A stretch of DNA of 64,000 nucleotides, taken from the NCBI RefSeq assembly GCF_008973665.1, contig NZ_WACP01000002.1, positions 372,001 to 436,000 of the forward strand. The letters run 5' to 3'. Below the pieces are notes generated by a model. That model saw only the letters and a list, made by a program, of their open reading frames with translations, ran no database searches and was not told the origin of the DNA. This stretch comes from Paenibacillus tengchongensis. GTDB taxonomy: Bacteria; Bacillota; Bacilli; Paenibacillales; Paenibacillaceae. The first letter of the stretch is position 1; each line of letters opens with the position of its first letter. Below are positions 8,218 through 16,830 of this stretch, in pieces. A program made the translations under genes and the position numbers.

Positions 8218-9875
8218 ACGACTTCTACTCATTGAAGCTGCTTGACCGGATGGAAGGTCTGATCCGCCGGACCGGTGTAGATTACAGGACGCTGCGGCTT
8301 ATTCTGCAGACCAAGCTTACAATGGACGGAAGGCGCACTCCGACGGTGATGGCTGCCAACCGGAAAGATACCGAGGCCTCTTCCGGGTCACCGCTGCGCG
8401 TGCACTGGATATACCTGCTGTTCGGACTTGTGCTGATCCCGTTCGTCGTTGTTAAGGGCAGCTACATATTTACAATGGGACTGACCTTCGGCCTGCTGAT
8501 GTTTCTGATCTCTACGACGCTGATTTCAGATTTCTCTGCCGTCATGCTGGATCTGCGGGAGAAGAACATTCTGCATACGAAGCCGATAGATAAGCGGACG
8601 CTGAACATGGCGAAGAGCATACATATTCTGCTGTATCTGATGTCCCTTACGCTTACGATCGCGGGACCTTCGCTGCTGGTTTCCCTGTTCAGCCAGGGTG
8701 TGGTTTTCTTTCTGCTGTATGGCGCGGGTATTATACTGCTGGACTGCTTTATTCTGGTGTTTACCGCGCTGTGCTATCTGGTCATTCTGCGGCTGTTCGA
8801 CGGGGAGAAGCTTAAAGACATCATCAATTATGTGCAAATCGTGCTTACCGTCGGACTTACAGTCGGCTACCAGTTCGTCAGCCGGCTGGTCAGTTTCAGT
8901 CTGCTGGATACCAGCTTTACTCCGGACTGGTGGTATTATGCCATTCCGCCGGTCTGGTTTGCGGCTCCGTTTGAATGGTTCGTCGGCGGTAACGGCAACG
9001 CGGCGACTACCGCCTTGACATTGCTTGCCCTGGCAGTGCCGCTGCTGCTTCTGGCAGCTTACATCCGGCTGATGCCCATGTTCGAGCGGAGCCTGCAGAA
9101 GCTTGCGGCGGAGGAGGCAGGGGGAAGAGACAACGGGGTGCTCGCCCGGAGGCTGTCGGCCTTTTTCTGCCAGAACAGGCAGGAGGCGACTTTTTTCCGT
9201 TTCACTTGGTCGATGATGAAGAATGAGCGCGATTTCAAACTGCGGACCTATCCGACGGTCGGTTTGTCCATGGCACTGCCCTTTATATTTATTCTTAATA
9301 TCGCACAGGGTAGCGGCGGTGTCTCTTCGCTTAAGAGCTCGCCCGGATATCTCGCGATATACGGGACTGCACTACTGATGATGACCGTTGTCCAGATGCT
9401 GCGTTACTCTGTAAGCTATAAGGGCGCCTGGATCTATAAAGCGCTGCCGCTGCAGCCCGGGGCGCTGATCAGCCGGGGGGTGCTCAAGGCTGCGGTGCTG
9501 CGGCTGCTGCTGCCGGTATTTGCAGTGGAGGCCGTGATATTCACCGTGCTGTTCGGTCCCCGGATTATTCCGGAATTAGGGACGGCCCTGCTGGCATTGC
9601 TGTTATATTCGGTCATCTGCTGGCGCATCTTTCCGCAGGCGCTGCCGTTTGCCGAGAAATACGAGCAGGCGAGCCGCAAGGAATTTACCGGCATTTCCTT
9701 CCTGCTGCTGTTTATCATGTTCGGGTTTGGCCTGCTTCACTATTTGTCTACCCGAATTCCTGCCGGGATCGTTATCTACTCGGTTATTCTGGCAGCGGCC
9801 AACGTCTGGGGCTGGCGGTCCGCTTTCGGGAACAAGACATTGCAGGGAGAACGGGCGGCGGGCGCCGGGGTCTGA
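8214..9875 (+). CDS. ABC transporter permease
   Basis: 553 residues with many hydrophobic segments: about six in the first 300 residues, then a cytoplasmic stretch with AEEAGGRDNG near residue 300, and about five more. It starts at GTG 8214, overlapping the ATPase stop by four bases. It has no catalytic motif of its own and is expected to form the membrane channel for the preceding ATPase. The pattern fits ABC-2 type exporters, but substrate and direction cannot be assigned. No clear terminator follows. Confidence 0.8.
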   Translation: MNDFYSLKLLDRMEGLIRRTGVDYRTLRLILQTKLTMDGRRTPTVMAANRKDTEASSGSPLRVHWIYLLFGLVLIPFVVVKGSYIFTMGLTFGLLMFLISTTLISDFSAVMLDLREKNILHTKPIDKRTLNMAKSIHILLYLMSLTLTIAGPSLLVSLFSQGVVFFLLYGAGIILLDCFILVFTALCYLVILRLFDGEKLKDIINYVQIVLTVGLTVGYQFVSRLVSFSLLDTSFTPDWWYYAIPPVWFAAPFEWFVGGNGNAATTALTLLALAVPLLLLAAYIRLMPMFERSLQKLAAEEAGGRDNGVLARRLSAFFCQNRQEATFFRFTWSMMKNERDFKLRTYPTVGLSMALPFIFILNIAQGSGGVSSLKSSPGYLAIYGTALLMMTVVQMLRYSVSYKGAWIYKALPLQPGALISRGVLKAAVLRLLLPVFAVEAVIFTVLFGPRIIPELGTALLALLLYSVICWRIFPQALPFAEKYEQASRKEFTGISFLLLFIMFGFGLLHYLSTRIPAGIVIYSVILAAANVWGWRSAFGNKTLQGERAAGAGV

Positions 9876-10102
9876 GAATGCGCCAAATATGGACATTTTA
9901 TGCATCAATTTAAAAAAGGGTACAAGTTCCAGTATTTACTTAGACTTTAGGCCCAATAAAAGGTAAAATACAGTAAAGTTAATTCTCAAGATCAGTTACG
10001 AAGTCTAAACCACTCTTCCATTTATCTGATATTCGTATAATGATAAAGACTTGGAAATGCACTGCGGCGATAATGATAATTTAACCGGTGAAGAGGTCAA
10101 CT

Positions 10103-12112
10103 ATGGATCAAATGGGAATCCACTATAATGTTTGGATTGTGTTACTATCTTTTGCGCTTACGGCGACGGCCGCTTATTCAGCGCTGAATCTGATTTCACA
10201 GGTTTCCCATTCCTCGGGCAGGGTCCGCCGCCTGTGGCTGTTGTCCGGAGCATGCGTGCTGGGCAGCGGCATCTGGGCCATGCACTTTGTAGGCCTTATG
10301 GCCGGCCGGATGCCGGTTAATATCGGCTATCATCCGGGCACGGCGGTACTGTCGCTTCTGATCAGCATGCTGGCCAGCCTGGTCTCGCTGGGTCTCGCCG
10401 TCCATCCCCGCCAGGGGCTGGGGCAGCTGCTCGCCGGGGGCGTCGTGCTCGGCGGCGGAATCTCCGCCATGCATTATGTCGGAATGTCTTCCCTGGAGAC
10501 GGCAGGGAACATCCGCTATGAGCCTTCCGCCCAGGCGCTGTCCATTATGATCGCTATGGCAGCTTCCTACACGGCTGTATTCCTGTTCCGCAAGTTCAGG
10601 GATCAGGCCGGGTTCAGCCGCTGGAAGCTGTATTCCGCAATGTTCATCGGGCTGGCGGTTACGGGTACGCATTACACCAGCCTGCGGGCGAGCACCATGG
10701 TCTATGACGAATGGATCGGGAAGACATCCTACCTCTTAAATACCGATGTTATTTTGTTGACCGGTGTGTCGTTTGTAACCTTGTTTATGCTGGCCATTTC
10801 CGGCGGGGCGGTCTTCCTCGACCGGCATGTGCTGGAGCGGATGGCCTTTCATGATCCGCTGACCGACCTGCCGAACCGTCACGGTCTCGAGCGGTATTTC
10901 CAGAATGAGTTTCTGTCCAAGACGCCTGGAGCGGTGTTCTTTGTCGATCTGGACCGGTTCAAATCGATTAACGATACGCTGGGCCATGATATCGGTGATT
11001 TGCTGCTGCGGGAGGTCGCCGGACGGCTGAGCAGCGCAATCAGGGACAGGGGCAAGGTATTCCGCCTGGGCGGCGACGAGTTCCTGATCGCGCTGCCGGA
11101 CTGTGAAGAGGCGGAGGCCGAGGAGACCGCGCAGCTCATTCTGCGCGAGATCAAACGGTCATACAGTATCCAGGGCAATGAACTGTACATAACGGCCAGC
11201 GTCGGCATCAGCATGGCTCCGGTACACGGATCGGACCGCTCAGCGCTGATGAAGGCTGCCGACACCGCGCTTTATACCTCCAAAGATTCCGGCAAGAACA
11301 AATTCAGCATGTTCGATCAGGAGATGAACAACAATCAGGTCCGGCGGATGTCGCTGGAGAAGGATCTGCGCAAGGCGCTGGCCCGCTCAGAGTTTATGGT
11401 CGTCTATCAGCCGAAGTGGGATTCACTGATGAATGTAACGGTAGGGCTGGAAGCGCTGCTGCGGTGGCGCCATCCGGAGCATGGTATGGTATCGCCGGCA
11501 GAGTTCATTCCGATTGCCGAAGAGACGGGTCTAATCGTTCCGATTACTTATTGGATGCTGCATGAGGTGTGCGGACAGAACATGCTGTGGCACAAGGCCA
11601 ATGTGGCGAACGTTCCTGTCTCCATCAATATGTCTGCCCGGATGTTCGACGGCGGCAGCCTGTTTGATGTGGTGGAGGAGGCGCTGACGCGCTCCGGCCT
11701 GGCGCCGCAGTATCTGGAGCTGGAGATTACGGAATCCATCGCGATGAACAATATGGAGGAGACGGTAGCCCAGCTGTCCAAACTGCGCGCCCTGGGCGTC
11801 AGGGTATCACTCGATGACTTCGGCACGGGCTTCTCCTCCCTGGGCAATCTGGATGAGATTCCGGTCAATACGCTGAAGATCGATCAGGTATTTATCCGCA
11901 AGAGCAAAATGCATTCCAAGAAGGCGATTATCAGCAACATTATCGCCATTGCCAGCAATCTCGATATGGAGGTTGTCGCCGAGGGCGTGGAGACACCGGA
12001 GCAGATCGAGCTTCTGCAGTCGCTTGGCTGCCGGGTGATGCAGGGCTACTATTACGGACGCCCGATGCCGGTCAACGAGCTCGGACAATGGTTTGTGCAG
12101 AATACGGCTTAA
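10103..12112 (+). CDS. MHYT-GGDEF-EAL membrane protein (c-di-GMP turnover)
   Basis: 669 residues. Seven N-terminal helices contain three MHYT-type signatures (MHFVGL, MHYVGM and the variant THYTSL), thought to bind a metal and sense O2, CO or NO. A GGDEF domain follows with intact RLGGDEF (near residue 330), then an EAL domain with EALLRW, EITES and DDFGTGFSSL. Both catalytic sets look complete. I prefer ATG 10103, with GAAGAGGT 6 bases upstream, over GTG 10088, which lacks a good RBS. It resembles B. subtilis YkoW-type proteins in outline but has no PAS domain that I can see. Confidence 0.9.
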   Translation: MDQMGIHYNVWIVLLSFALTATAAYSALNLISQVSHSSGRVRRLWLLSGACVLGSGIWAMHFVGLMAGRMPVNIGYHPGTAVLSLLISMLASLVSLGLAVHPRQGLGQLLAGGVVLGGGISAMHYVGMSSLETAGNIRYEPSAQALSIMIAMAASYTAVFLFRKFRDQAGFSRWKLYSAMFIGLAVTGTHYTSLRASTMVYDEWIGKTSYLLNTDVILLTGVSFVTLFMLAISGGAVFLDRHVLERMAFHDPLTDLPNRHGLERYFQNEFLSKTPGAVFFVDLDRFKSINDTLGHDIGDLLLREVAGRLSSAIRDRGKVFRLGGDEFLIALPDCEEAEAEETAQLILREIKRSYSIQGNELYITASVGISMAPVHGSDRSALMKAADTALYTSKDSGKNKFSMFDQEMNNNQVRRMSLEKDLRKALARSEFMVVYQPKWDSLMNVTVGLEALLRWRHPEHGMVSPAEFIPIAEETGLIVPITYWMLHEVCGQNMLWHKANVANVPVSINMSARMFDGGSLFDVVEEALTRSGLAPQYLELEITESIAMNNMEETVAQLSKLRALGVRVSLDDFGTGFSSLGNLDEIPVNTLKIDQVFIRKSKMHSKKAIISNIIAIASNLDMEVVAEGVETPEQIELLQSLGCRVMQGYYYGRPMPVNELGQWFVQNTA

Positions 12113-12146
12113 CCGTTTCGATTTATAACCCTATATTTCAATGAAA

Positions 12147-12180
12147 AAAGCAGCCGGTCCCTTTGCGGACCGGCTGCTTT
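12147..12180. terminator. Bidirectional terminator between the MHYT-GGDEF-EAL gene and the chemoreceptor gene
   Basis: A perfect 14-bp stem (AAAGCAGCCGGTCC and its complement) with a 6-base loop, an A run on the left and a T run on the right. It serves both converging genes. Confidence 0.93.
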
Positions 12181-12200
12181 CGGTTTAACAGTTGATTAAG

Positions 12201-13925
12201 CTACACCTTGAAATTCTCCACAAGCACCTGCAGCTTCTCGGCCAGTGAGGAGAGGAACGCAGCCGAGGCCTCTACTTCCTGCATGGCGGCCAGCTGCTGC
12301 TGCGACGAGGCGGACAGGGTCTCGGCACCTTCGGCTGTCTGGTTGGAGACGGAGACGGTGCTCTGAATCGCTTCGACCAGTCCCGACGCAATCAGCGAAA
12401 GCTCGCGGACCGTTTCCGAAATCTGCCGGCTGCGCTCTGACATATCTGAAACAGAGTGCTCGATCTCGGCAAAGGACTGTCCGGCGGAGACTATCAGCTC
12501 CTTACCCTGCCGGACTTCCTCCGTCGAGCGCTTCATGGTATGGCCGGCCTGCTCCATCTGCGTGACGATCAGCGTGACCAGCTGTCCGATCTGGGCGGCC
12601 GAATGAGCCGAACGCTCGGCCAGCTTGCGCACGGAGCCTGCGACCACGGCGAAGCCGCGGCCTTCTTCTCCGGCCCGCGCCGCTTCGATGGCGGCATTCA
12701 GCGCCAGCAGATTCGTCTCTCCGGCAATTCCGGCGATAACGCCCACGATACTCTCGATTTCCTTGGAATGGCTCTCCAGCGTTTCGATATTGACCGACAA
12801 ATCGGAGATGCTGCTGTCGACGATCTGCATCTGCTCGACAGTGGAATTCATCGACTCCCGTCCGCCACGGGCTTTAAGCACGTTGTCTTCGGCATTCTGG
12901 ACGGCGCTGTCCGCGTTGTCTGCGATCTCGGAAATAAAGCGGGACATGTTCTGCACGGACTTGTAGCTGCCTTCGAGATTCTCCAGCTGTGAGCGTGCGC
13001 CGTCGGCCAGCTCAATCGTCACATTGACGCTGTGTTCACCGGCGCGGTTCGTTTCCTGGGCGCTGGCGGACAGCTCCTGGGAGGAGGAGGCTACCAGCAT
13101 GGAGGTGTCATTGACCTGGGTAATCAGGTTGCGCAGATTTTGCGTCATTTGATTAAAATCTCCGGCCAGCGTGCCAATTTCATCCTTGCTCTTAAGCAGC
13201 AGCGGCTCACGGGTGAGATCGCCCTTGGCTACATGGTTGACTGAAGCAGACAGCTTCGTTAACGGGCTGGCCATGCGGCGGATGAGCACATAAGCGACGA
13301 TAATGGCCACAATGAGAATTGCGCCGCTGAAAATGAGCGGCTGTAAGAGGATTTCCATCGTCCGTTCTTGAATCAGGGGGCCGTCAAAATTGATGGCCAT
13401 TAAAGCGACAATCGGTTTGTTCGGATCATGATCCTGATAAATGGGGCCGTAACCGGTCTTGAGCGAGACCCCGTCGTATGTATAAACTTTGGAGTATGCG
13501 GAATGCTGCATGTTGGAATGCTCCTCTGCAGAGTGCTGCATTTGAGTGAGCTTTGTTTTGTCCTCATCGGCGAAATAGAACTTGTCGCCTGCTTTATAGC
13601 CTCTGGCCTTGAGGTTGGCGTCTGCGGCGAGGATGGTGCCGTCCAGGGAGAGAATGAAGGCTTCCTTAAATATCGGCTTATGGTCGGTAATCCAGCCGAT
13701 CCGGTCTTCAATGGCGGAGACATTGCTGGTGTCGCCTGCGACCAGCGCGGCAATGTCGGCGGGGTCAATAAGCCCGGTTGTTATATTAGCGCAGCCTACC
13801 AGCTCAATACCGGCTGCTTCGTCCACCTGTTTGAATGCTGCGCGGTATCCGAAGAAACCGATCGACGATCCGACCAGCAGCAGCACGCTGAGCATCATCC
13901 AGGTTAATTTTGTTGCCAATTTCAT
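12201..13925 (-). CDS. Methyl-accepting chemotaxis protein
   Basis: 574 residues. Membrane helix 1 (residues 8-28) is followed by an extracytoplasmic ligand domain (about 30-185), helix 2 (about 190-212), a HAMP domain (RRMASPLTKL onward) and a long coiled-coil signalling domain with the NLLALNAAIEAARAGE hairpin. It senses an extracellular ligand and controls CheA. The start is ATG 13925, with GGTGGTG upstream. After the hairpin tip the usual DEVRKLAE reads GSVRKLAE, so a conserved acidic residue is Ser. It is a single gene facing a bidirectional terminator. The ligand is unknown. Confidence 0.92.
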   Translation of the reverse strand: MKLATKLTWMMLSVLLLVGSSIGFFGYRAAFKQVDEAAGIELVGCANITTGLIDPADIAALVAGDTSNVSAIEDRIGWITDHKPIFKEAFILSLDGTILAADANLKARGYKAGDKFYFADEDKTKLTQMQHSAEEHSNMQHSAYSKVYTYDGVSLKTGYGPIYQDHDPNKPIVALMAINFDGPLIQERTMEILLQPLIFSGAILIVAIIVAYVLIRRMASPLTKLSASVNHVAKGDLTREPLLLKSKDEIGTLAGDFNQMTQNLRNLITQVNDTSMLVASSSQELSASAQETNRAGEHSVNVTIELADGARSQLENLEGSYKSVQNMSRFISEIADNADSAVQNAEDNVLKARGGRESMNSTVEQMQIVDSSISDLSVNIETLESHSKEIESIVGVIAGIAGETNLLALNAAIEAARAGEEGRGFAVVAGSVRKLAERSAHSAAQIGQLVTLIVTQMEQAGHTMKRSTEEVRQGKELIVSAGQSFAEIEHSVSDMSERSRQISETVRELSLIASGLVEAIQSTVSVSNQTAEGAETLSASSQQQLAAMQEVEASAAFLSSLAEKLQVLVENFKV

Positions 13926-13962
13926 GATTTGCACCACCAACCCTGACTGAATATTATTATTA

Positions 13963-13981
13963 AGTGATATCCATTATCACT
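13963..13981 (-). promoter_or_regulatory. Inverted repeat upstream of the chemoreceptor gene
   Basis: AGTGATA-N5-TATCACT is a perfect 7-bp inverted repeat 38 bases before the start codon. A dimeric regulator could bind here. I saw no clear sigma-D promoter. Confidence 0.35.
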
Positions 13982-14067
13982 CACGTCTTCGATTATAGCG
14001 CATCCCCGGTTTGACGCAGAGTCCCTGCAGCTCTGATTTTGTGTCGAAAAATGCAAGTTTTTACTAA

Positions 14068-14083
14068 TTGACCTGCGAGTCAA
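14068..14083 (+). promoter_or_regulatory. Inverted repeat upstream of the MarR gene
   Basis: TTGAC-N6-GTCAA lies about 95 bases before the MarR start. The size suits a MarR dimer, so autoregulation is possible, but a matching -10 box is not evident. Confidence 0.3.
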
Positions 14084-14177
14084 AGCCTGGAACGGCCAAA
14101 CAGGGACAAAGGGATTGAACCGGAGCCTGCCGAAATGGTACGCTTGAACAAGGATAAACGGACTGGAGCTGAAACGA

Positions 14178-14609
14178 ATGTCGCAAACAATTGATCCGTT
14201 GGTGGAACAGCTGGGATTATCCATGTGGAGAGTGCAGCGCAAAATTTCCTCGCAAATGTCCCTGCCTCAGGAAATCGGAGTCACCGTGCCGCAATTCGGA
14301 CTGCTGCGCATGATTGCCCAGGAGAAGAATGCGCGTGTCATACAATTGGCCGAGAAGATGGAGGTCAAATCCAGCGCGGTTACCGTTATGCTGGACCGTC
14401 TGGAGCTTCTGGAGCTGTGCCGGCGCGCGCCTGACGCCAATGACCGCCGTGCCGTTATTGTAACGATTACACCCAAAGGGGAAGAAGCCCTCAAAGAAGC
14501 CAACCGCCGCTTTATGCTGCTGCTGACGGAGCACCTGGCTATCCTGAAGCCGGAGGAGCTGCAGACGCTGGCCGATTACTATCTGATCCTGGAGAGACAG
14601 CAGCGGTAA
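14178..14609 (+). CDS. MarR-family transcriptional regulator
   Basis: 143 residues with the MarR winged helix: a recognition region AEKMEVKSSAVTVMLDRLE (near residues 57-76) and the wing DANDRRAVIVTITPKG, where the DxRxxxxxLT pattern appears as DRRAVIVTIT. MarR proteins are dimeric repressors released by small molecules or oxidants. RBS is weak (GGAG about 12 bases upstream). The gene is isolated: divergent from the chemoreceptor and convergent with ltaS. No obvious target operon is adjacent. Confidence 0.88.
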   Translation: MSQTIDPLVEQLGLSMWRVQRKISSQMSLPQEIGVTVPQFGLLRMIAQEKNARVIQLAEKMEVKSSAVTVMLDRLELLELCRRAPDANDRRAVIVTITPKGEEALKEANRRFMLLLTEHLAILKPEELQTLADYYLILERQQR

Positions 14610-14626
14610 TTCGCTGAAGCCAAGAA

Positions 14627-14675
14627 CGCAAACAAACAGCCACGCCGTGGATACGGTCGTGGCTGTTTGTTTGCG
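14627..14675. terminator. Bidirectional terminator between the MarR gene and ltaS
   Basis: Arms 14627-14644 and 14658-14675 are perfect 18-bp complements, and the loop can add CCGT/ACGG. T-rich and A-rich flanks suit termination from both sides. Confidence 0.88.
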
Positions 14676-14685
14676 GCAGCTGCGG

Positions 14686-16554
14686 TTATTCGGCTGGGGC
14701 CTTCTCTTTGTCGGGCAGCTGGCTGACATAGCTGTCGGAGAGCTGGCGCAGCCGCAGCGCGCGGTTGTATTCGTCTTCGGTGCCGGCCGGGGCCTTGCCG
14801 CCTGCCGCCAGGTTGTATTGCGTATTGTCTTCAAAGCTGTTGCCGGGAATCAGCAGGCCGGAGCTGGCAATAAATGAGCCTGTCGGCAGGTAATAACGCT
14901 GCGGGAGCAGGTTGTAGCTCTGGCTTAGCAGGTCCTGGCCGAAATGAATCTGGCCGTCCATGGAAATGCCCAGCAGACTGGCTGCCGTCGGCATAATATC
15001 GACTTCACCGCCCACCTGCTCCAGCGTCTGCGGCTGCAGGGCGCCTTCGGCATGAATCATCAGCGGAATATTCAGCATATGGGCGTATTCATAATCATGC
15101 CCGTAGATTTCCGTCATCAGTTCCTTGTCGTCATGATCCAGCGAATAGATCGGCAGGCCCATGTGATCCCCGTATACCATAATCAGGCTGTTGTCCAGCA
15201 GGCCATCCGCTTTAAGCTCGTCAATGAACTGGCCGAAGGCATAATCGGCATAATTCTGTGAACGAATATAATCGCCTACAAAAGTACCCTCATACCGCTC
15301 CGGCAGCTTCATTTGATATTTCTCGGCCGGGATGGTGAACGGGTGATGCGCCGACATCGAGATGACCTGCGCATAGAACGGCTGGCCGCTGGCGTTCATC
15401 TCCTTCAGCTTGTCGGCTGTCTTCCGGTACAGCACCTCGTCGGAAGCGCCGAAGAAGAACGTATCTTCATTACCGAAGAATTCATGGTCGTAATAATGAT
15501 CCCAGCCCAGCGCGCTGTACAGCTCACCGCGGTTCCAGAACTCTACATCGTTCGTATGGAAGGTGGCGCTCTGATAGCCGTACTCTTTCAGCAAGCGCGG
15601 CAGACTCGGCAGCTCCTTATTCACATAAGCCATCGTGGCTGCCCCCTGCGGCGGAATGTAGAAGGAAGAGTTCACCACGAACTCGGCGTCTGAAGTGTTG
15701 CCCTGGCCGACCATCTGATAGAAGTTCGGGAAGTAGAGGCTTTCCTTCATCAAACGGTTCAGGTTCGGCGTAACCTCCTGCCCATCCACATTCAGCCCCA
15801 GCAGGAAGCTCTGGAACGATTCCAGCTGGATAATAATCAGATTCTTGCCTTTAGCTGCCCCTGCATAGGGTGATACGGCATCCGGATCGGTGCCCTTGAG
15901 ATCATTAATGACCTCCTGGGTAATTTCGCTGGCATCCACTTGCTCCGGTTTGTCTTGAGCAAAGATCGTGTAAGCCTCATAATTAAGGATACCCATTTCT
16001 TGGGCCTTCTTGATTTCGTTCATGCTGGCCTTGTTGGGCAGAATATTGAACAGGCACAGCGCCAGAGATACCGCGAACATAACAGGGTAGAACCACGCTC
16101 TGTTCCTGCGGTTGATGTTCTCTTTCTTGTAGGTGCGTCCCTTCTTATTAAAAAAGAAGTAGATGCCCAAGAGGACAACATCGGCAAAGATCAGCAGATA
16201 ATACGGGTCCATCAGCGAGAATACGCTGTTACGCACCGCAGTCACCTGGTTGACCTGCTCGGCCGCATGGTAAGTGACAATAACGCCGTAATATTTAAAG
16301 TACATAATGGCGGCAAAAAAGATACCGGTCAGCAGCAGATTGACGGTCATGTAATAACCGAGCTTGCGCTTGGAGGCAAAGCGCTCAATCAGGCAGAACA
16401 GCGCCCAGACAAAAGGAATCTCCGTCAATATGGCTTTCCAGGGCAGCCAGTCTCCGAAGATAACGCCCCAGGCTAGGAAGCTCTTAAGGACGAACAATAG
16501 CGATAAGTACACAAATGGCTTCTTCAGCCATTGCTTAACCGTTTGGGATGACAC
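14686..16554 (-). CDS. ltaS: Lipoteichoic acid synthase (LtaS family)
   Basis: 622 residues: five N-terminal membrane helices (to about residue 170) and an extracellular sulfatase-fold domain. Catalytic features match LtaS: metal ligand Glu245 in QLESFQ, nucleophile Thr287 in GNTSDAEF, Trp in FWNRGEL, His in MSAHHPF and the Asp-His pair in YGDHMG. The enzyme polymerises glycerol phosphate from phosphatidylglycerol onto a glycolipid anchor outside the membrane. GTG 16554 is preferred because AAGGGG lies 6 bases upstream; longer in-frame starts lack an RBS. Firmicutes often have several paralogues, so it could be a YfnI- or YqgS-like copy. Confidence 0.9.
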   Translation of the reverse strand: MSSQTVKQWLKKPFVYLSLLFVLKSFLAWGVIFGDWLPWKAILTEIPFVWALFCLIERFASKRKLGYYMTVNLLLTGIFFAAIMYFKYYGVIVTYHAAEQVNQVTAVRNSVFSLMDPYYLLIFADVVLLGIYFFFNKKGRTYKKENINRRNRAWFYPVMFAVSLALCLFNILPNKASMNEIKKAQEMGILNYEAYTIFAQDKPEQVDASEITQEVINDLKGTDPDAVSPYAGAAKGKNLIIIQLESFQSFLLGLNVDGQEVTPNLNRLMKESLYFPNFYQMVGQGNTSDAEFVVNSSFYIPPQGAATMAYVNKELPSLPRLLKEYGYQSATFHTNDVEFWNRGELYSALGWDHYYDHEFFGNEDTFFFGASDEVLYRKTADKLKEMNASGQPFYAQVISMSAHHPFTIPAEKYQMKLPERYEGTFVGDYIRSQNYADYAFGQFIDELKADGLLDNSLIMVYGDHMGLPIYSLDHDDKELMTEIYGHDYEYAHMLNIPLMIHAEGALQPQTLEQVGGEVDIMPTAASLLGISMDGQIHFGQDLLSQSYNLLPQRYYLPTGSFIASSGLLIPGNSFEDNTQYNLAAGGKAPAGTEDEYNRALRLRQLSDSYVSQLPDKEKAPAE

Positions 16555-16830
16555 GATTTCCCCTTCTTTCTCTGTAAATGAAATGCCGTCTGTTTCCAGT
16601 GGAAAGACGCCAATAGGCAAATAAATTCCATCTTAATAGAACTTATTATGCAGCGCTGGCACAGGAATGTCAAAAAACAGAAACGGCGGCTGCGCGCCGT
16701 GGCGGGAGTAAGATATACGATAAGCGGATGAATGTGATGTTATATTCAGAAGACGCCAGGATACCGGCAGATACGCGCTGAAACGGCGGGTCGGTGTAAA
16801 GGCGCAGATCGTTTGGAGGCGGTTAGCATT

